The notes beneath the pieces are model-generated. The model saw only the letters and a list, made by a program, of their open reading frames with translations, had not been told where the DNA came from and did not search any database. The position numbers were made by a program, and so were the translations under genes. From Marvania coccoides (taxonomy: Eukaryota; Chlorophyta; Trebouxiophyceae; Chlorellales; Chlorellaceae), in contig OY978098.1 in the NCBI GenBank assembly GCA_963854735.1, positions 1,493,501 to 1,557,500 of the forward strand: a stretch of DNA of 64,000 nt. Reading direction: 5' to 3'. Below are positions 32,503-43,467 of the stretch, piece by piece; positions within the stretch are counted from its first letter, which is position 1; each line of letters starts with the position of its first letter.

Positions 32503-33619
32503 ATGGTGCGAATTTTGCAACATTTAAATCAACTCTCAAACGCAGAGCAAAAGACGACAGCTTTGCGGCCTGCTGCCAGCTCCATGCGCTACAATAACTT
32601 TTGCGAGCACCCTCCAATAATCGCAAGCTCAGAATGCAGCGGAGAATTTGAAATCCAGCGCCGTCGCCTGCTAGGTGCTCTCGTCTCTCTCGCAGCATGT
32701 ACATCCACAGCTTCATCCAGCCAAGCGGCGCAAGTGATCAGCGTTGAGCCTGGAAAATCCCCTAGCTTGACTGAAGCTCTGTCGCAGGGCGCAGATGGAG
32801 ACACAATCATCGTGGGTGCTGGCCGGTGAGGGGCTGCTAATGAGCGTTCAACGTCGTTAATTTGACGTTTAGCAGCCTAGTAATTTTTTAAATCTTAAAT
32901 ACACATACGCATAATTATCATCCTACTCTTATTTTTACATTCTCTCCTTTGCCCCTGCCTTTTTTTTTTTAACTAGGTACCGAGAGAGATTAATAGTTGA
33001 CAAGGCGGTCTCCATACAAGCCGCTCCAGGCACCGCCGTCGAGATCGTATGGGAAACCGAGGAGCACTACGAGAGCACGCTGGTCTGCACCGCCGACGGC
33101 GCTGTCTTCAGCAACCTCACCATCCGACATGCATCGCCCTCTGTGGCCAACAACTACGCGGTGCAGCTCATTGCCGCCAACGCGGTCTTTGAAAATTGTG
33201 ACATATCGAGCGCCACAGGCAGCGGGGTGGGCGTAGAGGGCGGCGCCCCTCAGCTGCTCAATTGTGCCATCCACGACTGTGAGCGCAGTGGTGTGATGCT
33301 GTTTGGCGACCTGGATGGGGATGGAGGCGGTGGCAAAGTGCGGGGGTGCACCATAGCTGCAAATAAACAGCATGGTGTGCTGGTGAGGGCAGGAGCGGAG
33401 CCTGTTTTGGAAGAAAACGCGATTGAAAAAAATGGGGGCTACGGGCTGGCGTTGCAGGGGTGCGGGGGGGAGTACCGAAGAAATATGGTGAGAGGGAACA
33501 AGAGGGGCGGCGCTGCGGTGCAGCTGCTGTTTGGTGGGTTGGATGCGGCGCAGCTGGCGCGGGAGAACGAGCTGCCGTTGAGCGATATTGCAGAAGTGGC
33601 TTTGAAATATGACAAATGA
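32503..33619 (+). CDS. right-handed beta-helix protein with twin-Arg-like signal
   Basis: Exons 32503-32825 and 32977-33619 give 321 residues. After a Ser/Asn-rich leader there is QRRRLLGALVSLAAC, a twin-arginine plus hydrophobic core ending near SSSQAAQ, the layout of a Tat signal for the thylakoid lumen behind a plastid transit peptide. The rest is a run of parallel beta-helix (PbH1) coils: a periplasmic copper-binding NosD-like start (VISVEPGKSPSLTEAL, then GDTIIVGAGRYRE), then repeats such as VFENCDIS, LLNCAIHDC, VRGCTIAANKQHGV and LEENAIEKNGGYG. Such folds bind or cut polysaccharides or act as scaffolds. No catalytic motif is clear. Compartment is inferred from the signal. Confidence 0.7.
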
Positions 33620-34015
33620 TACTTGCCCTGCAATATAGTGGATTTAATTATGGGGGTTTTAAGGCTCCATGAGCGGTGCAGCCTATGTTGGAAATGGCTG
33701 CGGCACCGCTCTCAGCATGGAGGTCTGATGCCAAGAGCGCCCATGCGTTCCTTAAAAAGTCCACCATGCAGCCATGGTAAAAGGCTTTAACCTGTCGGGA
33801 GATGAACAGGGAGCAGGTTGACAGGCCTGGGTTTGTGAGACTTACAATTTCTAAAATAAAGCAAATTTCAAGATGATTTTTTTTTATCTTTGTATTTTTG
33901 GGGGTTCGAATTTATCGAGAGCACCAGATAAAGCCCCATTTATCCTGCAAGTTGTTGAGAGATTTACAATAAAAAAACTTGCATCGCAGAATCGCAAACA
34001 GGGGGACCAGCCAAC
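33620..34015. other. intergenic with a long imperfect hairpin
   Basis: No coding sequence was seen. The hairpin at 33665-33722 is the only structured item found. Confidence 0.4.
33665..33722 (+). other. 58-base imperfect hairpin, small-RNA-precursor-like
   Basis: CTCCATG pairs with CATGGAG, AGCGGTGC with GCACCGCT, and AGCC with GGCT around a 12-base loop, with small bulges. It may be a processed small RNA or a 3'-end structure of the upstream gene. No conserved family was recognised. Confidence 0.4.
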
Positions 34016-35073
34016 ATGGATAACGCATTGGAAGAGATGCGAAAGGTGGACGACGCCGAGATCACGCGGCTTTGGACGCTGATAGGTGAGCAAAAAAATA
34101 ATGCACAAAATTGCTGTCTGAGATGCAAAAAAGGTTGACCAAATGCAATCGTTATTGAGCAGAGGAGCTGGAGGTCAAGCTGGCGAGCGCCATGCAGCAG
34201 GTCGCTGCCGCAGAGGCGCAGCGCAAGGAGGAGGAGGCTCTCAGCAAGCCCGACAGCGAGCTCAAGCGGATGCTCAAAGACGCCCGGCGGGACGCAACCC
34301 AGGCCTACACCAAGGCGAAGGCCTCGGAGAAAAGGGCTGCAGAGGCCCAGGCGGCGCTGGCCGCCCTGCGGAAGCAGGTGGCGCTCAATGGCAAGACGGC
34401 AGCAGGCACAGCGGGCTCTGCCGGCGCAGACAGCAAGCAGCAGAGCGACAAGCTGGCGAAGGACTTTGCCGCAATAGCGGCAAGGGAGGCGGCGCTGAGC
34501 TCCGACAACGTGTCCCTGCTGAACCAAATTGAGCGGCTGAAGGTGGAGGTGGCTGCGTTGAAGGCTGAGAAGGCCGCTGCTGCTATCAAAGCTGCCGGTG
34601 CTGCCGCACGCCCGTCCGCCAGCGTTGCGCAAGCGGTGGCGGAAGGTAGCGCGCCCAAAAAGCAGCGCACCACCTCCCCGCAGGAGGAGCAGCAGCGGCA
34701 GCAAAATGCCGCCACAGCAGCAGCGCCAGCAGGCACCCAGCAGCAGGCAGACAACGCCGCCCCCGCTGCTGCGCCCGACATCCAAGCCATGTTTGCGGCG
34801 TTTAAGAAACAGATGGAAGAGGAGCTGATGCCGAAGATGCTGGATACGCTGCGAAAGGAATTGGGAAACAGCGGTGGCAGTGGTGCTCCTCCTGCAGCTG
34901 CGGCGCTGCAGCACCCTCCGCCGATGGCGAGGGCGGGCACCGGCCAAGCTGCTGCTGTGCCGCCTTGGATGGCAACTCATTACGGGGGAGGAGGGGGGGC
35001 CACCGCCGTGCAGACACACCCGTGGCAACAGCAGCACCAGCAGTACTATCCAGGGAACCTTGGGGGGACCTAG
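34016..35073 (+). CDS. coiled-coil protein with Gln/Ala-rich C-terminus, unknown function
   Basis: Exons 34016-34085 and 34163-35073 (split codon G|AG) give 326 residues. Residues ~20-165 are charged heptad-type coiled coil. A short basic segment (APKKQRTTSP) near residue 190 could be a nuclear import signal. A Gln/Ala-rich low-complexity zone follows, then a short predicted helix (FAAFKKQMEEELMPKML) and a Gly/Gln/His-rich tail. No domain is recognised. The layout resembles scaffold or RNA-granule proteins, but that is only an impression. Confidence 0.65.
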
Positions 35074-35224
35074 CCCCTCATTTGTATAAACAATAAAACC
35101 CTATTGGAAGGACACTTTAAGGAATTAAGGAAGACTGTTGATGTCATCATGATGCTGTGTTTGTAAAAAAAGGGTTCAAAAGAATAATACATGCGAGTAC
35201 AAGCACACGATGGTAGTAAGATAA

Positions 35225-36294
35225 TTATCCATTCATTAATTCATCTGCTTCATTAGCAGCAGTGGCGGCGGCGGCCGATATTTTTGCCTTCTCTGCTTCA
35301 TCCATCAATTGTCGCGAGCAGCGCAGTAGCAAATCAACCTCCGCAGGGTCTGGATGGCCGCTCCCTCGCCACCGAACGCGGCCCTCGCCATCCAAAAGAA
35401 AGGCGTACCTGTGCAATAAAAAAGGAACCACCCCGAAAAAGTAAGTTTTACAAACCTACAGAATCAGACATTTTGGACCTTTTTTAAATAATTTTCCTAC
35501 CCTGTGAGACGGTTGGTGAGGTGCAGCGCCGACTGCAGCGGCGTCAGATCCGCAAAGAGGTGCAAGTATGTTGCCGGCATGGCATATTTGCCCTCATCCG
35601 ACGTCCCATTGGCCATCAGCATGCTGCGAAACGGCCAAACCTTCATCACCATCGACTCCACCAGCGCCAGCTCGTACAGCACGGCGCGAGGGTCCCCCTG
35701 GTGGGCTTGGCTGAACGGCTGCGCCCATGCTTCCAGCATCTCTTGCGCCCCAGCCCTGAATGCGACGCACACCAGCGATACGGAGGGCGCAGAGGGTCCT
35801 GCAGGCGGCGGAAAAGGCTGCGTTGCGTCGTCCTTGGTGCGTGGGGAGATGGAGGGAAAGGTTGGGGCAGCAGTCACAGGGATCAGGCGCTCTGGGGCGC
35901 GAAACACCTTGCCCTTGCTGTCTCGAAAATCCCTAAAATCGTCAAAGTACCCGCGATCGATCTCCTCCTGCGAATTGATGTGCAAGGGGGTGGACAAGGC
36001 GGTCAGCAGCAGGCGGTGAATATTTCTGAATCTGCCAAAAGTACTGTGTCATGGGTCTTATATGCACTGCATCGCACCCTGAGCTTCCTCTTGCGCTCTG
36101 CTCGCCTCTCTTTGCTAAAAATCTGCACAATTTGGGACACCAAAAAGTTTTATAATAACTGGAATTTTAAAACCCAAACCTCAGGAGCTAACGACGGCAT
36201 GCCTCCGCACCTCGAACAACTTAATGCCTCGTGTCTGCTGGTGATCCACCGCATCCAGCAGCGCTGGCCCCGTTTGTCTTGTCAACAACTCCAT
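35225..36294 (-). CDS. ATP10: mitochondrial F1Fo ATP synthase assembly factor ATP10
   Basis: Four exons (36294-36211, 36122-36078, 35967-35501, 35408-35225) give 259 residues. ATP10 helps assemble the Fo sector at the inner mitochondrial membrane. Family marks are a charged helix (FSKERRAERKRKL) leading into EEIDRGYFDDFRDF, the central FRAGAQEMLEAW thioredoxin-like part and the near-C-terminal GYAFLLDGEGRVRWRGSG, typical of ATP10. The 45-base second exon was placed because it supplies the conserved Lys/Arg/Glu helix and keeps phase 0 on both sides. The first exon is the least certain; an alternative upstream start cannot be excluded. All donors are GT. Confidence 0.8.
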
Positions 36295-36551
36295 CACAAT
36301 TTTGTTTTTAATAACTCTCGCCAACATTATGATGCAGCGCTTTAATTCAGAATAAGATCATTCAAGGTTACCGAAAATTAGATTGAAAATAATAAATAAG
36401 AGTAATCATTAAACACAATTCATCATCTCTCCGCCGCTCCCCCGCCTGCCGTGCCTGCTCAACTCTATCCAGCTAAAAATTAGAGACAGTACCACTGCTC
36501 CACCACACTCCGCCATTGTCAATCTAATCCCACCCATCTACTCAAACCCAC

Positions 36552-37450
36552 TCACAAGTCGCTGGGGTCGTGCCCATCGGCATCTGCCCCCATCTCCCCT
36601 TGGTACTTCTCCATCAACTCGTCCCGCGTGTACATCTTCCCCTTCATCCCAGCGTCAGCCATCTGTCCCAGCACCCGGTCCACGTTTTGTCCGTCCGACG
36701 CCGGTTTGAACGCAGGGTAGGCTTTGTGGCCAGACGGCAGCGATGGCAAAGAGGCGGAGCACGCGCTAGACACCTCGTTGCACAGCCACTTGGTGAACGC
36801 CTTGGGGTCCTTGTGCTTTTTCTGTCGCAAAATGAAATAAAAAAAATACCGAGGCAATGTTTTAGAGTCCGAATGAATTAAAATACAAATACAGCAGAGA
36901 GACAAAAATCTCTGCTGCTACTAAATGCTACTCACCACAAACAGGGCTTCTGCCAGGTCGGTGTCGTGGTCGCCCATGACGTCCTGCGCGGCGCGCTCGA
37001 TGGTCTTGCAAGCCTCCCCGCAGTCCCCCGGCTGCCGCATGTTCTTCAAGTTGAGCGCCTTGCCGGTGAGAGACTTCTCCAGGTGCAGGGTGGTGATCCA
37101 CTCGCCCTCGGGCCGCCAGGCAGTCGTCACCTTCTCCATTAGCTCAATAATCGCCTCTTCATTCTTCTGCAAAAGGAGCAGAGCGGGGGCGGTGGAAACG
37201 TTTGATACTTTGAAATTTGAGCGTACAAGGGAAATTTTGCTGAAAGAAAATCAATGCGTACCGGCTTGTCCGGCGTCCTCATCAGGTCGTGTGCCTGCCC
37301 ATAGGCGTTGGCTGCCAGCTTCTTGCAGACTTCACATTTGATGAACTTGACATCCTCTCGTCGGGGGTGCGCTTTGGGAGGGACGGCCGCTGCAGATACC
37401 CCCACACTCAATAGAAGAAGCGACACAACTAGAATGCGCCCCGCCTGCAT
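36552..37450 (-). CDS. secretory saposin/canopy-like six-cysteine protein
   Basis: Exons 37450-37262, 37166-36936 and 36821-36552 give 229 residues. It opens with a signal peptide (RILVVSLLLLSVGVSA). The mature part has six Cys in the saposin-like pattern: KCEVCKKL, then GDCGEACK, then WLCNEVSSAC, embedded in amphipathic helices. Canopy (DUF3456) proteins of the ER, which act as chaperone cofactors, have the same start and spacing style and are the best guess. A vacuolar or secreted saposin-like protein is the alternative. The C-terminus (DPSDL) is not a KDEL signal. An in-frame ATG 13 codons upstream (37489) is possible, but the signal peptide favours 37450. Confidence 0.65.
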
Positions 37451-37489
37451 CGTGTTTTGGTGGTGAAGTTGCGAACGAAAATCGGCCAA

Positions 37490-38781
37490 TCCAAAAAGAA
37501 GTGTGCTAACAGGCCTGCAAACGAAATTGAAAAAAGCTTCTTATCTTGAAGCTGAATACGCTAAAATAAAAATGTTTGAAAACGCTCTGAACAGGTGCTC
37601 AAAGTTCGAGAAGGGGGGATTCTGGTCGATGGTGGTTCGGCTCAGCCTAAGGCTGCATGGAGCGCCTTTTCACGCTTCTTATCTAAATGAATGCCTGTGT
37701 CTGTTCGATATTCCTGTGGCTACGTCGAGTGCGGCCGTTTTTGCTCCCTGAGCTCATCGGCTGCCATCTGGTAACCACCGTCTCTGCGTAGGTGAGAATC
37801 TGCATCACCCCCCGAGCCTGCAATATTTGAGAGGACTGGCGCATTGTATAAATGATGATAAGAGGGCTCAAAGCTTCTACTGGCATTGCCATTATCACGG
37901 CGTCACCACCGCCCCTGAGCTTGGTGTCGCTGAGCTTGGCGTTGCTGCTGCAATAGGAGCCAGCAGCTTATTAGACCAACCTTGCGTCAATAAAGAACCA
38001 CGGATGGGCTACCATTCGCGCCGAATTTGAGGCAACCGCCAGCAGAAAATCAAGCGACTGTCTCTTCACGCGCAAAACTGTCTGTGTAAAAAGAGGGCAC
38101 GAGGTGAACCAGCATTATCAACTAATATTACTCTTACTCAAAAAAAAAAGTTTTGCCTCGTCGATTTTTTGCGAGCGCATTGCTGAGTTTGTTGCCGTAT
38201 ACCCAACTCCGAGGTGGGCAGACTCTCTGCTGCCAAACCACCCCTTCATCTCGTCTCAAGACAGAATAAATATTCAGGTAGCAATACAGTGTGGATTTGG
38301 CTGTCCATGGTCAGCAGTATTCTTGTATGAAAGTTCTCGGAAGAGGCTTTGTGAATTCTGCAACCGCCGACATTTTTCTCCTTCACTTGTGATGTTGCCA
38401 CAAAGTAGATTTGATGTTTTGGTTTTCTCTGGCGGGTAGCCTTTGGCGTTCGCTGAAACAAGTGAGGAATGCTTCAGAATTTTCAAAACTAAAATTTCTT
38501 TGGCACGACGGAGGTGTGTTTTTGGTTGCACCTGGCCCCTCTGTGCGATTGTGCTCCATACATGATGCATCTTTTGTTGTATGCCATTCAGATGTATTGT
38601 AATTTTCTCATTCTCTTATGCTGAAAGGCTCCGACCGAGCGTGTGTCGCCCTTTCCTGTGTAAAAATCATCATCATGGAAAATCGCTGTCTTTCAATCAA
38701 ATTCCACGTTCTTTTTTCAATCAAATTCCACGTTTAAAAAAAACAGTCATTTAATCTCATCCACAATCAAAATCGTCAAAG
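37490..38781. other. 1.3-kb intergenic region, no gene seen
   Basis: Mixed-composition spacer upstream of CURT1. Several short open frames on both strands lack any recognisable similarity or splice logic. It should include the CURT1 promoter, but no clear TATA box was assigned. Confidence 0.4.
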
Positions 38782-39655
38782 ATGATGGCCCAGACTCTGC
38801 TCGCTCAGACCCGTGCGCCTGTGCGCTTCACCACCGCTTCCTTCGCGGGCAAGCGCATCTCCCAGAAGGCTCTGGTGAGTGGCTTCAACATATGAAGAAC
38901 GGTGCAGTGGAAATTGCTGGCGAATCGAGTTTTGTGGCAGCACTCTGATCCCTCCCTCTGTTTGCTTCGACGCAGGTGGGCAAGCCCGCTCAGCGCTTCG
39001 CCGTGCGCGCCGAGGCCACTGAGCAGAACGTGGATGTTGAGGAGGTCGTGAAGGACCTGCAGGCCAAGGTGAGGAGGAGGAGGAGTCTCCTTTCAAAATA
39101 AATCAAATCCGTTGTAATAAGCAAAGCTGTGGTCACTGCCCTCGCCGCCAGAAAATCTCACTGTGTTGAGACAGTTTTTAATGGTTTTATTGCGATCAGA
39201 AGCGCAAACTGTCGAATGGACCCACCCCATGCCACCATCTGTTGTTCTCCTCTTTGCTGCTCCACTCACCCTCCATCATTCCTCTTTTGCGCAGTGGGAG
39301 GGTGTGGAGAACAAGCCTGCGTTCGTGATCTACTCCGTGGCTGCCTTCTCCAGCGTGTGGCTCGCGTCCACCGTCGTCGGCGCCGTCAACGGCCTGCCCC
39401 TGGTGAGCTATTCCACCCATTTAATCTTATTTATGTTAAAAATACTCTACCCTTGTTTAAATGTGATGCCACATTCTCACCTAATTCCGTTTACTTCTCA
39501 CTGTCATTTTTACGCAGCTCCCCAAGCTGTTTGAGCTCATCGGCCTGGGCTACTCCGCGTGGTTCGCCTACCGCTACCTGCTCTTCAAGTCCAGCCGCGA
39601 GGAGCTGGTCGAGGACATCGAGTCCCTGAAGAAGAAGATCTCCGGCGAGAACTAA
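38782..39655 (+). CDS. CURT1: CURT1-type thylakoid curvature protein
   Basis: Four exons (38782-38874, 38976-39068, 39295-39402, 39518-39655) give 143 residues. The first ~43 residues are a chloroplast transit peptide (MMAQTLLAQTRAPVRF, then FAVRAEA). A short amphipathic helix comes next, then two closely spaced membrane helices (FVIYSVAAFSSVWLASTVVGA and LFELIGLGYSAWFAYRYLLF), then a charged C-terminal helix (REELVEDIESLKKKI). That is the CAAD/CURT1 plan. CURT1 oligomers bend membranes at grana margins. The gene ends 416 bases from the convergent FZL gene, whose product also shapes thylakoids. All donors are GT. Confidence 0.92.
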
Positions 39656-40071
39656 GCAGCTGGCACTGCTCATTCTTATTTAATTTTTTCTATTTTTATA
39701 ACGATGACGGCCACCCCCCAAAGCTCTGTGCGTGTGTGCGGTGGTGAACGAACCAAAGGCGCGGCGAGGAGATTGCCGCACCGAACGCTTTAAACCTTAT
39801 TTTTGTCTTTGCTGGGCTTCCAATGCCTGGGAGCAGCAAAAGTCAACCCCCCCCCCCCTTCTTTCTTTGAAACTTGCTTTCATTTTAACATCCGGCCGAA
39901 CAAACTGTGTAACGCTTCGATCCATTAATCAATGCTCAACTCGCACGCACAGAAAAAAAGCTACTGCCTACATTTATTATGGGTGGGGACATGAGGAAAA
40001 ACCCGCGAATAAAAGAGTTCTTGCAAACAAACAGTAATTTATGAAATAGTAAATTTTGTAAATTTATAAGT

Positions 40072-42501
40072 TTATTCAATGTCAGCGACGCGGCGTTGCA
40101 GGGCCTCCACCTCGTCTGCCCGCTGCTGCAGCTCCTCCATCGCCGCCTCAGCCGTGGCCACCGCCGCCTGGGTCAACTCCTCCAGCGGCTCCACAAAAGA
40201 AAGAACCTCCGCCTCGCACCGCCGCAGCGCCGCCTCCAGCTCCTCTTCCATTCGCCGCTGCACCGCGTCCGCCACCTCCACGGCCGCGGTCTCTGCCTTC
40301 TTCTTGGCGTCCGCACGCCGCAGCGGTAGGCTCAGCACCGACGCGTACGCTATCGCAGAGCCCAGCGCCACCGCCAGGAGGTCCTCCAGGGTGGTGGGAA
40401 GCACGGTTGTGAGCAGCAGCCCCACGGTGCCGGCCCCAGCTGCGGTGGTGGCGGTGCTCAGCACGGCTTCCCTCACGTCGGTCTCCAGCATCGCTTCAGT
40501 GGCTGAAGGGTCGAACGAAGTGGCCACAGCCAGCGCTTCCGAGGATGAAGTGGCATAGGAGGGTGTGGAGGCACCTTCTTCCCCGCCGCCGGCCACCGCA
40601 GCACGGAGCTGGCGCCACCGCCGCCGCGCCTCTGGGTCCCTCTGCAGCTCCTCGGCCTCCACCCCGCGCAGGTCCTCGAACGAGCTTCCCAGCGCCGCCA
40701 GCCGCTCCGCCGCGAACCCGCGGTAGTTGTCGGCCTGGCGCTGGCAGTTGGAGGCCACCCAGGCGGAGTGCTCCCGCACCACCGCCGCCAGCCCCGCCGC
40801 CGAGTCTTTGGGAACCTCCTGGCGGAACAGTGCCGCCACGGGGGGCAGCACCCCCCGCCCAGAGGACCCCAGCACGTACCCTGACAGCGCGCTCCAGTTG
40901 GAGAGCGTCAGCGTGGCATCCACCACGGCAGACGCTTGTTTAGACACCGCGAGCACGCGCTCCCGCGCCTCCTCCCGCTGCACCCGGCCCTCTTTGGTCA
41001 TCTCGCCGCGGAAGCCCGCCAGCTGGGAGCGCACCAGCGCCACGGAGGCTGCATCCGCCCTAGCAGTGTCCCGCTCCGCCGCTATCGCCGTCCTCGCCGC
41101 GCCCACCAGCGCCTCCGCGACAAACAGTGGCGTGCGGAGCTTCAGTCGCACGCTCTCTCCCGACCCCCCAGCGGACCCGCCCAACAGAAAATCGCGTATG
41201 AAGCTCTCCAGGCCCTCAAACCGGCTGGCGTCCCACCGTGGGTCGTCCACCAGGCAAGCCTGCTCCGCCAGGGTCAGCGGCTGCACGCTATCGTCGCCCT
41301 CCGCCACGCGGCACGCAATTTTGGCCTCGGTGGCCAGCTTGGCGGAGACCGGCACCACTTTGGCGCCCTTCACGCCCAGCAGCCGGGCGGCGTTGTCCGC
41401 CACGAAGGCCACCACCTCTGCCACCTCGCTCTCGCTGGCCAGGAGGTCCACTTTGTTGACCACAAACACGACTTTCTTCCCCCACTGCCGGATGTACCGC
41501 AGGAAGCGTACCTCGGAGTCGGTGAATGGGCGGTCGGCAGACATCACAAAGAGGACCAGGTCGGAGCGGGGCACGAACTCCTCAGTGAGGCGCTGCTGCC
41601 GGTCAAGAATGACGTTGGTGCCCGGGGTGTCCACCACGTTGACCTCGCGCAGCAATTCGGAGGAGACGTAGCGAACAAACAGGCCGTCGGCGTCCTATAA
41701 AATTATATGGAAAAGGTATTAAAAGGGAAGAAAATGGAGCAAAGGTTTATGATGAAGAGCTAGTGAGTTGCAGCTGTGATATATTGGGTGGGGAAAAGGG
41801 GCAAGTGTCAAGGAAATACAAAAGGAAAAGCAGCAATTGATTAGGAGATCGCAGTAATTGTATTGTTTGAATAAGGCTGTCGTCTCGCCTGCTCCGCTCG
41901 CTCGCCCTTGTCTGGTTCGTTGGGGTCCGCCCACTTGAGCACCGAGATCTCGTTGGTGGTGGGCAGAATTCCCTCCGCCAGCACTCGGCGCCCCAGCAGC
42001 GCGTTCACCACCGCAGTCTTGCCGCTGTTGAACTCCCCCACAACCACCAGCAGAAACAGCTCGTCCAGCTGCGACAGCGAGTCGCGCAGCAGGCTGACTT
42101 CCTCCATGGCGGGGCAGGCGGTTTCGAGAAACGAAAGGAGCGCCCCCAGAGACTGCTTCTCCGCTGCCACTACCTCCTCGCGCCGCGAGCTAAGCAGCTG
42201 GGCGAGCTGGGCCACGGGGGGGACAGCCCCAGCCACAAAATCTCCAGAAGATGATGCAGCAGAGGAACAAGAAGAAGAAGAAGACTGTAATATGCGCAGC
42301 AGCTTGGCCGCGGCCTCCCCTGCAGGCACCCCCGCCTCCATGGCGCACAGATCTGTCAGTTCTAGGCACACGCCGTCCACCCCCGCGGCCACCAGCCCAG
42401 CGACAGCATTCAAAGAAGCGCCGGGGCCTAGGGCGGCCAGCACCGGCACGCTGCTGCCGCTGCGCTGCTGCAGCGCCGCTTCGATGTCTTCTGCGGTGAC
42501 T

Positions 42502-42532
<31 letters not shown>

Positions 42533-43160
42533 TTGCCCCTGCGTTTTGCGGCTGCACCACCACGAAACTGGCGCCATCTGCCGCCGCCGCTGCTGCTGCG
42601 GCCCCTGAGTCAGCTGCTCGCCCCACCAGCGCCGTTGCGTTATGCAGCATGCCCCTGGCCACGACAGTCGGCAGCCCAGAGGGGGACAGCACCACCCCGT
42701 CAGCGCCTGCCGCGTCAGCGATGTCTGTTCGGTCGGCAATCAGCAGGGCTGCTCGCCCCCGCAGTGCCTCTTTAACGGCAATTGCGGCCTCGTAGAGCTG
42801 TCCGGCGCCGCCCCCAGGGGTCTCTATGAGCACCACCGCCGTTGCCCCGCCCGCGACAGTCGCGGAAAGGTCTTCTACTGCGGCGGCAGCGGCAGCTGCG
42901 GAAACTTGAATGAAGAGCGCCGGCAGCTCGACGCGCGCCTGTCGCTTGCCGGCGGGCAATAACGAAGGGCGCGGGCGGTCTGTGGAGGCGTCGCCACCCT
43001 GGGAGCTGCTGGGAAGGGCCGCAAGGGGGGCTGCGAAGCGCCAGCGGCTGAAGGCGGTGTGGGGCTGCAGCTGGGCACGGCGGGGGGCTGGCGGTCTCCT
43101 TGGCAGGCACAATGCTGCTTGTACGATTTCTGGGTGCGATGAGAGCCTGGCTGTCCTCAT
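40072..43160 (-). CDS. FZL: FZL, chloroplast dynamin-like GTPase for thylakoid organisation
   Basis: Exons 43160-41889 and 41694-40072 give 964 residues (Arabidopsis FZL is about 912). After a basic presequence there is an Ala-rich, thiamine-phosphate-synthase-like N-terminal half, a known oddity of FZL. The GTPase part follows: G1 GEFNSGKT at about 375, TTNEI (G2), DTPG at about 446 (G3) and NKVD at about 504 (G4). The C-terminal third has a paired hydrophobic stretch (VGLLLTTVLPTTLEDLLAVALGSAIAYASVL) split by polar residues, then coiled coil. FZL acts in thylakoid and envelope membrane fusion. No GT donor lies between the GTPase frame and the next stop, so a GC donor (CAG|GCGAGA) is needed. 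It rejoins RAEQ to DADGLFVRYV. Confidence 0.9.
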
Positions 43161-43467
43161 CCTTCCCGAGATTGATGGTGATAAAGCGACTGATCAAATT
43201 TAGTAATTTAAAATGTAAAATTGAAAGAACTGGCGAACGACGTCATGCGAGGTGCGTCGCCTGTTTATAATACATTTGAACGTGCTAATGCCATTGAGCG
43301 AGGTGCTCACTTGCTCCCTTCCAGCTCTCCTTTCCACTGACATTTCTCGTGTTCGGCTTTGTGGCTCCGTCACGGGTACCGCAGCTATTTCGTTTAAACA
43401 TATTTCGCGAGTATGATCACACGTAGTGTATGAGTCCCGGTGAGGGCGAGCGCAGGGCTAATTTAAG
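43161..43467. other. divergent promoter region, FZL / RRM protein
   Basis: A spacer of about 300 bases between the two divergent start codons. No specific motif was assigned. Confidence 0.4.

Noticed and set aside
37503..38602. Several open frames in the spacer before CURT1
   Set aside because: Short, overlapping on both strands, no recognisable protein and no consistent splice sites.
40727..41671. Long open frames antisense to FZL, and similar ones opposite other GC-rich exons
   Set aside because: They mirror GC-rich coding sequence on the other strand and have low-complexity Ala/Arg/Ser/Pro translations.
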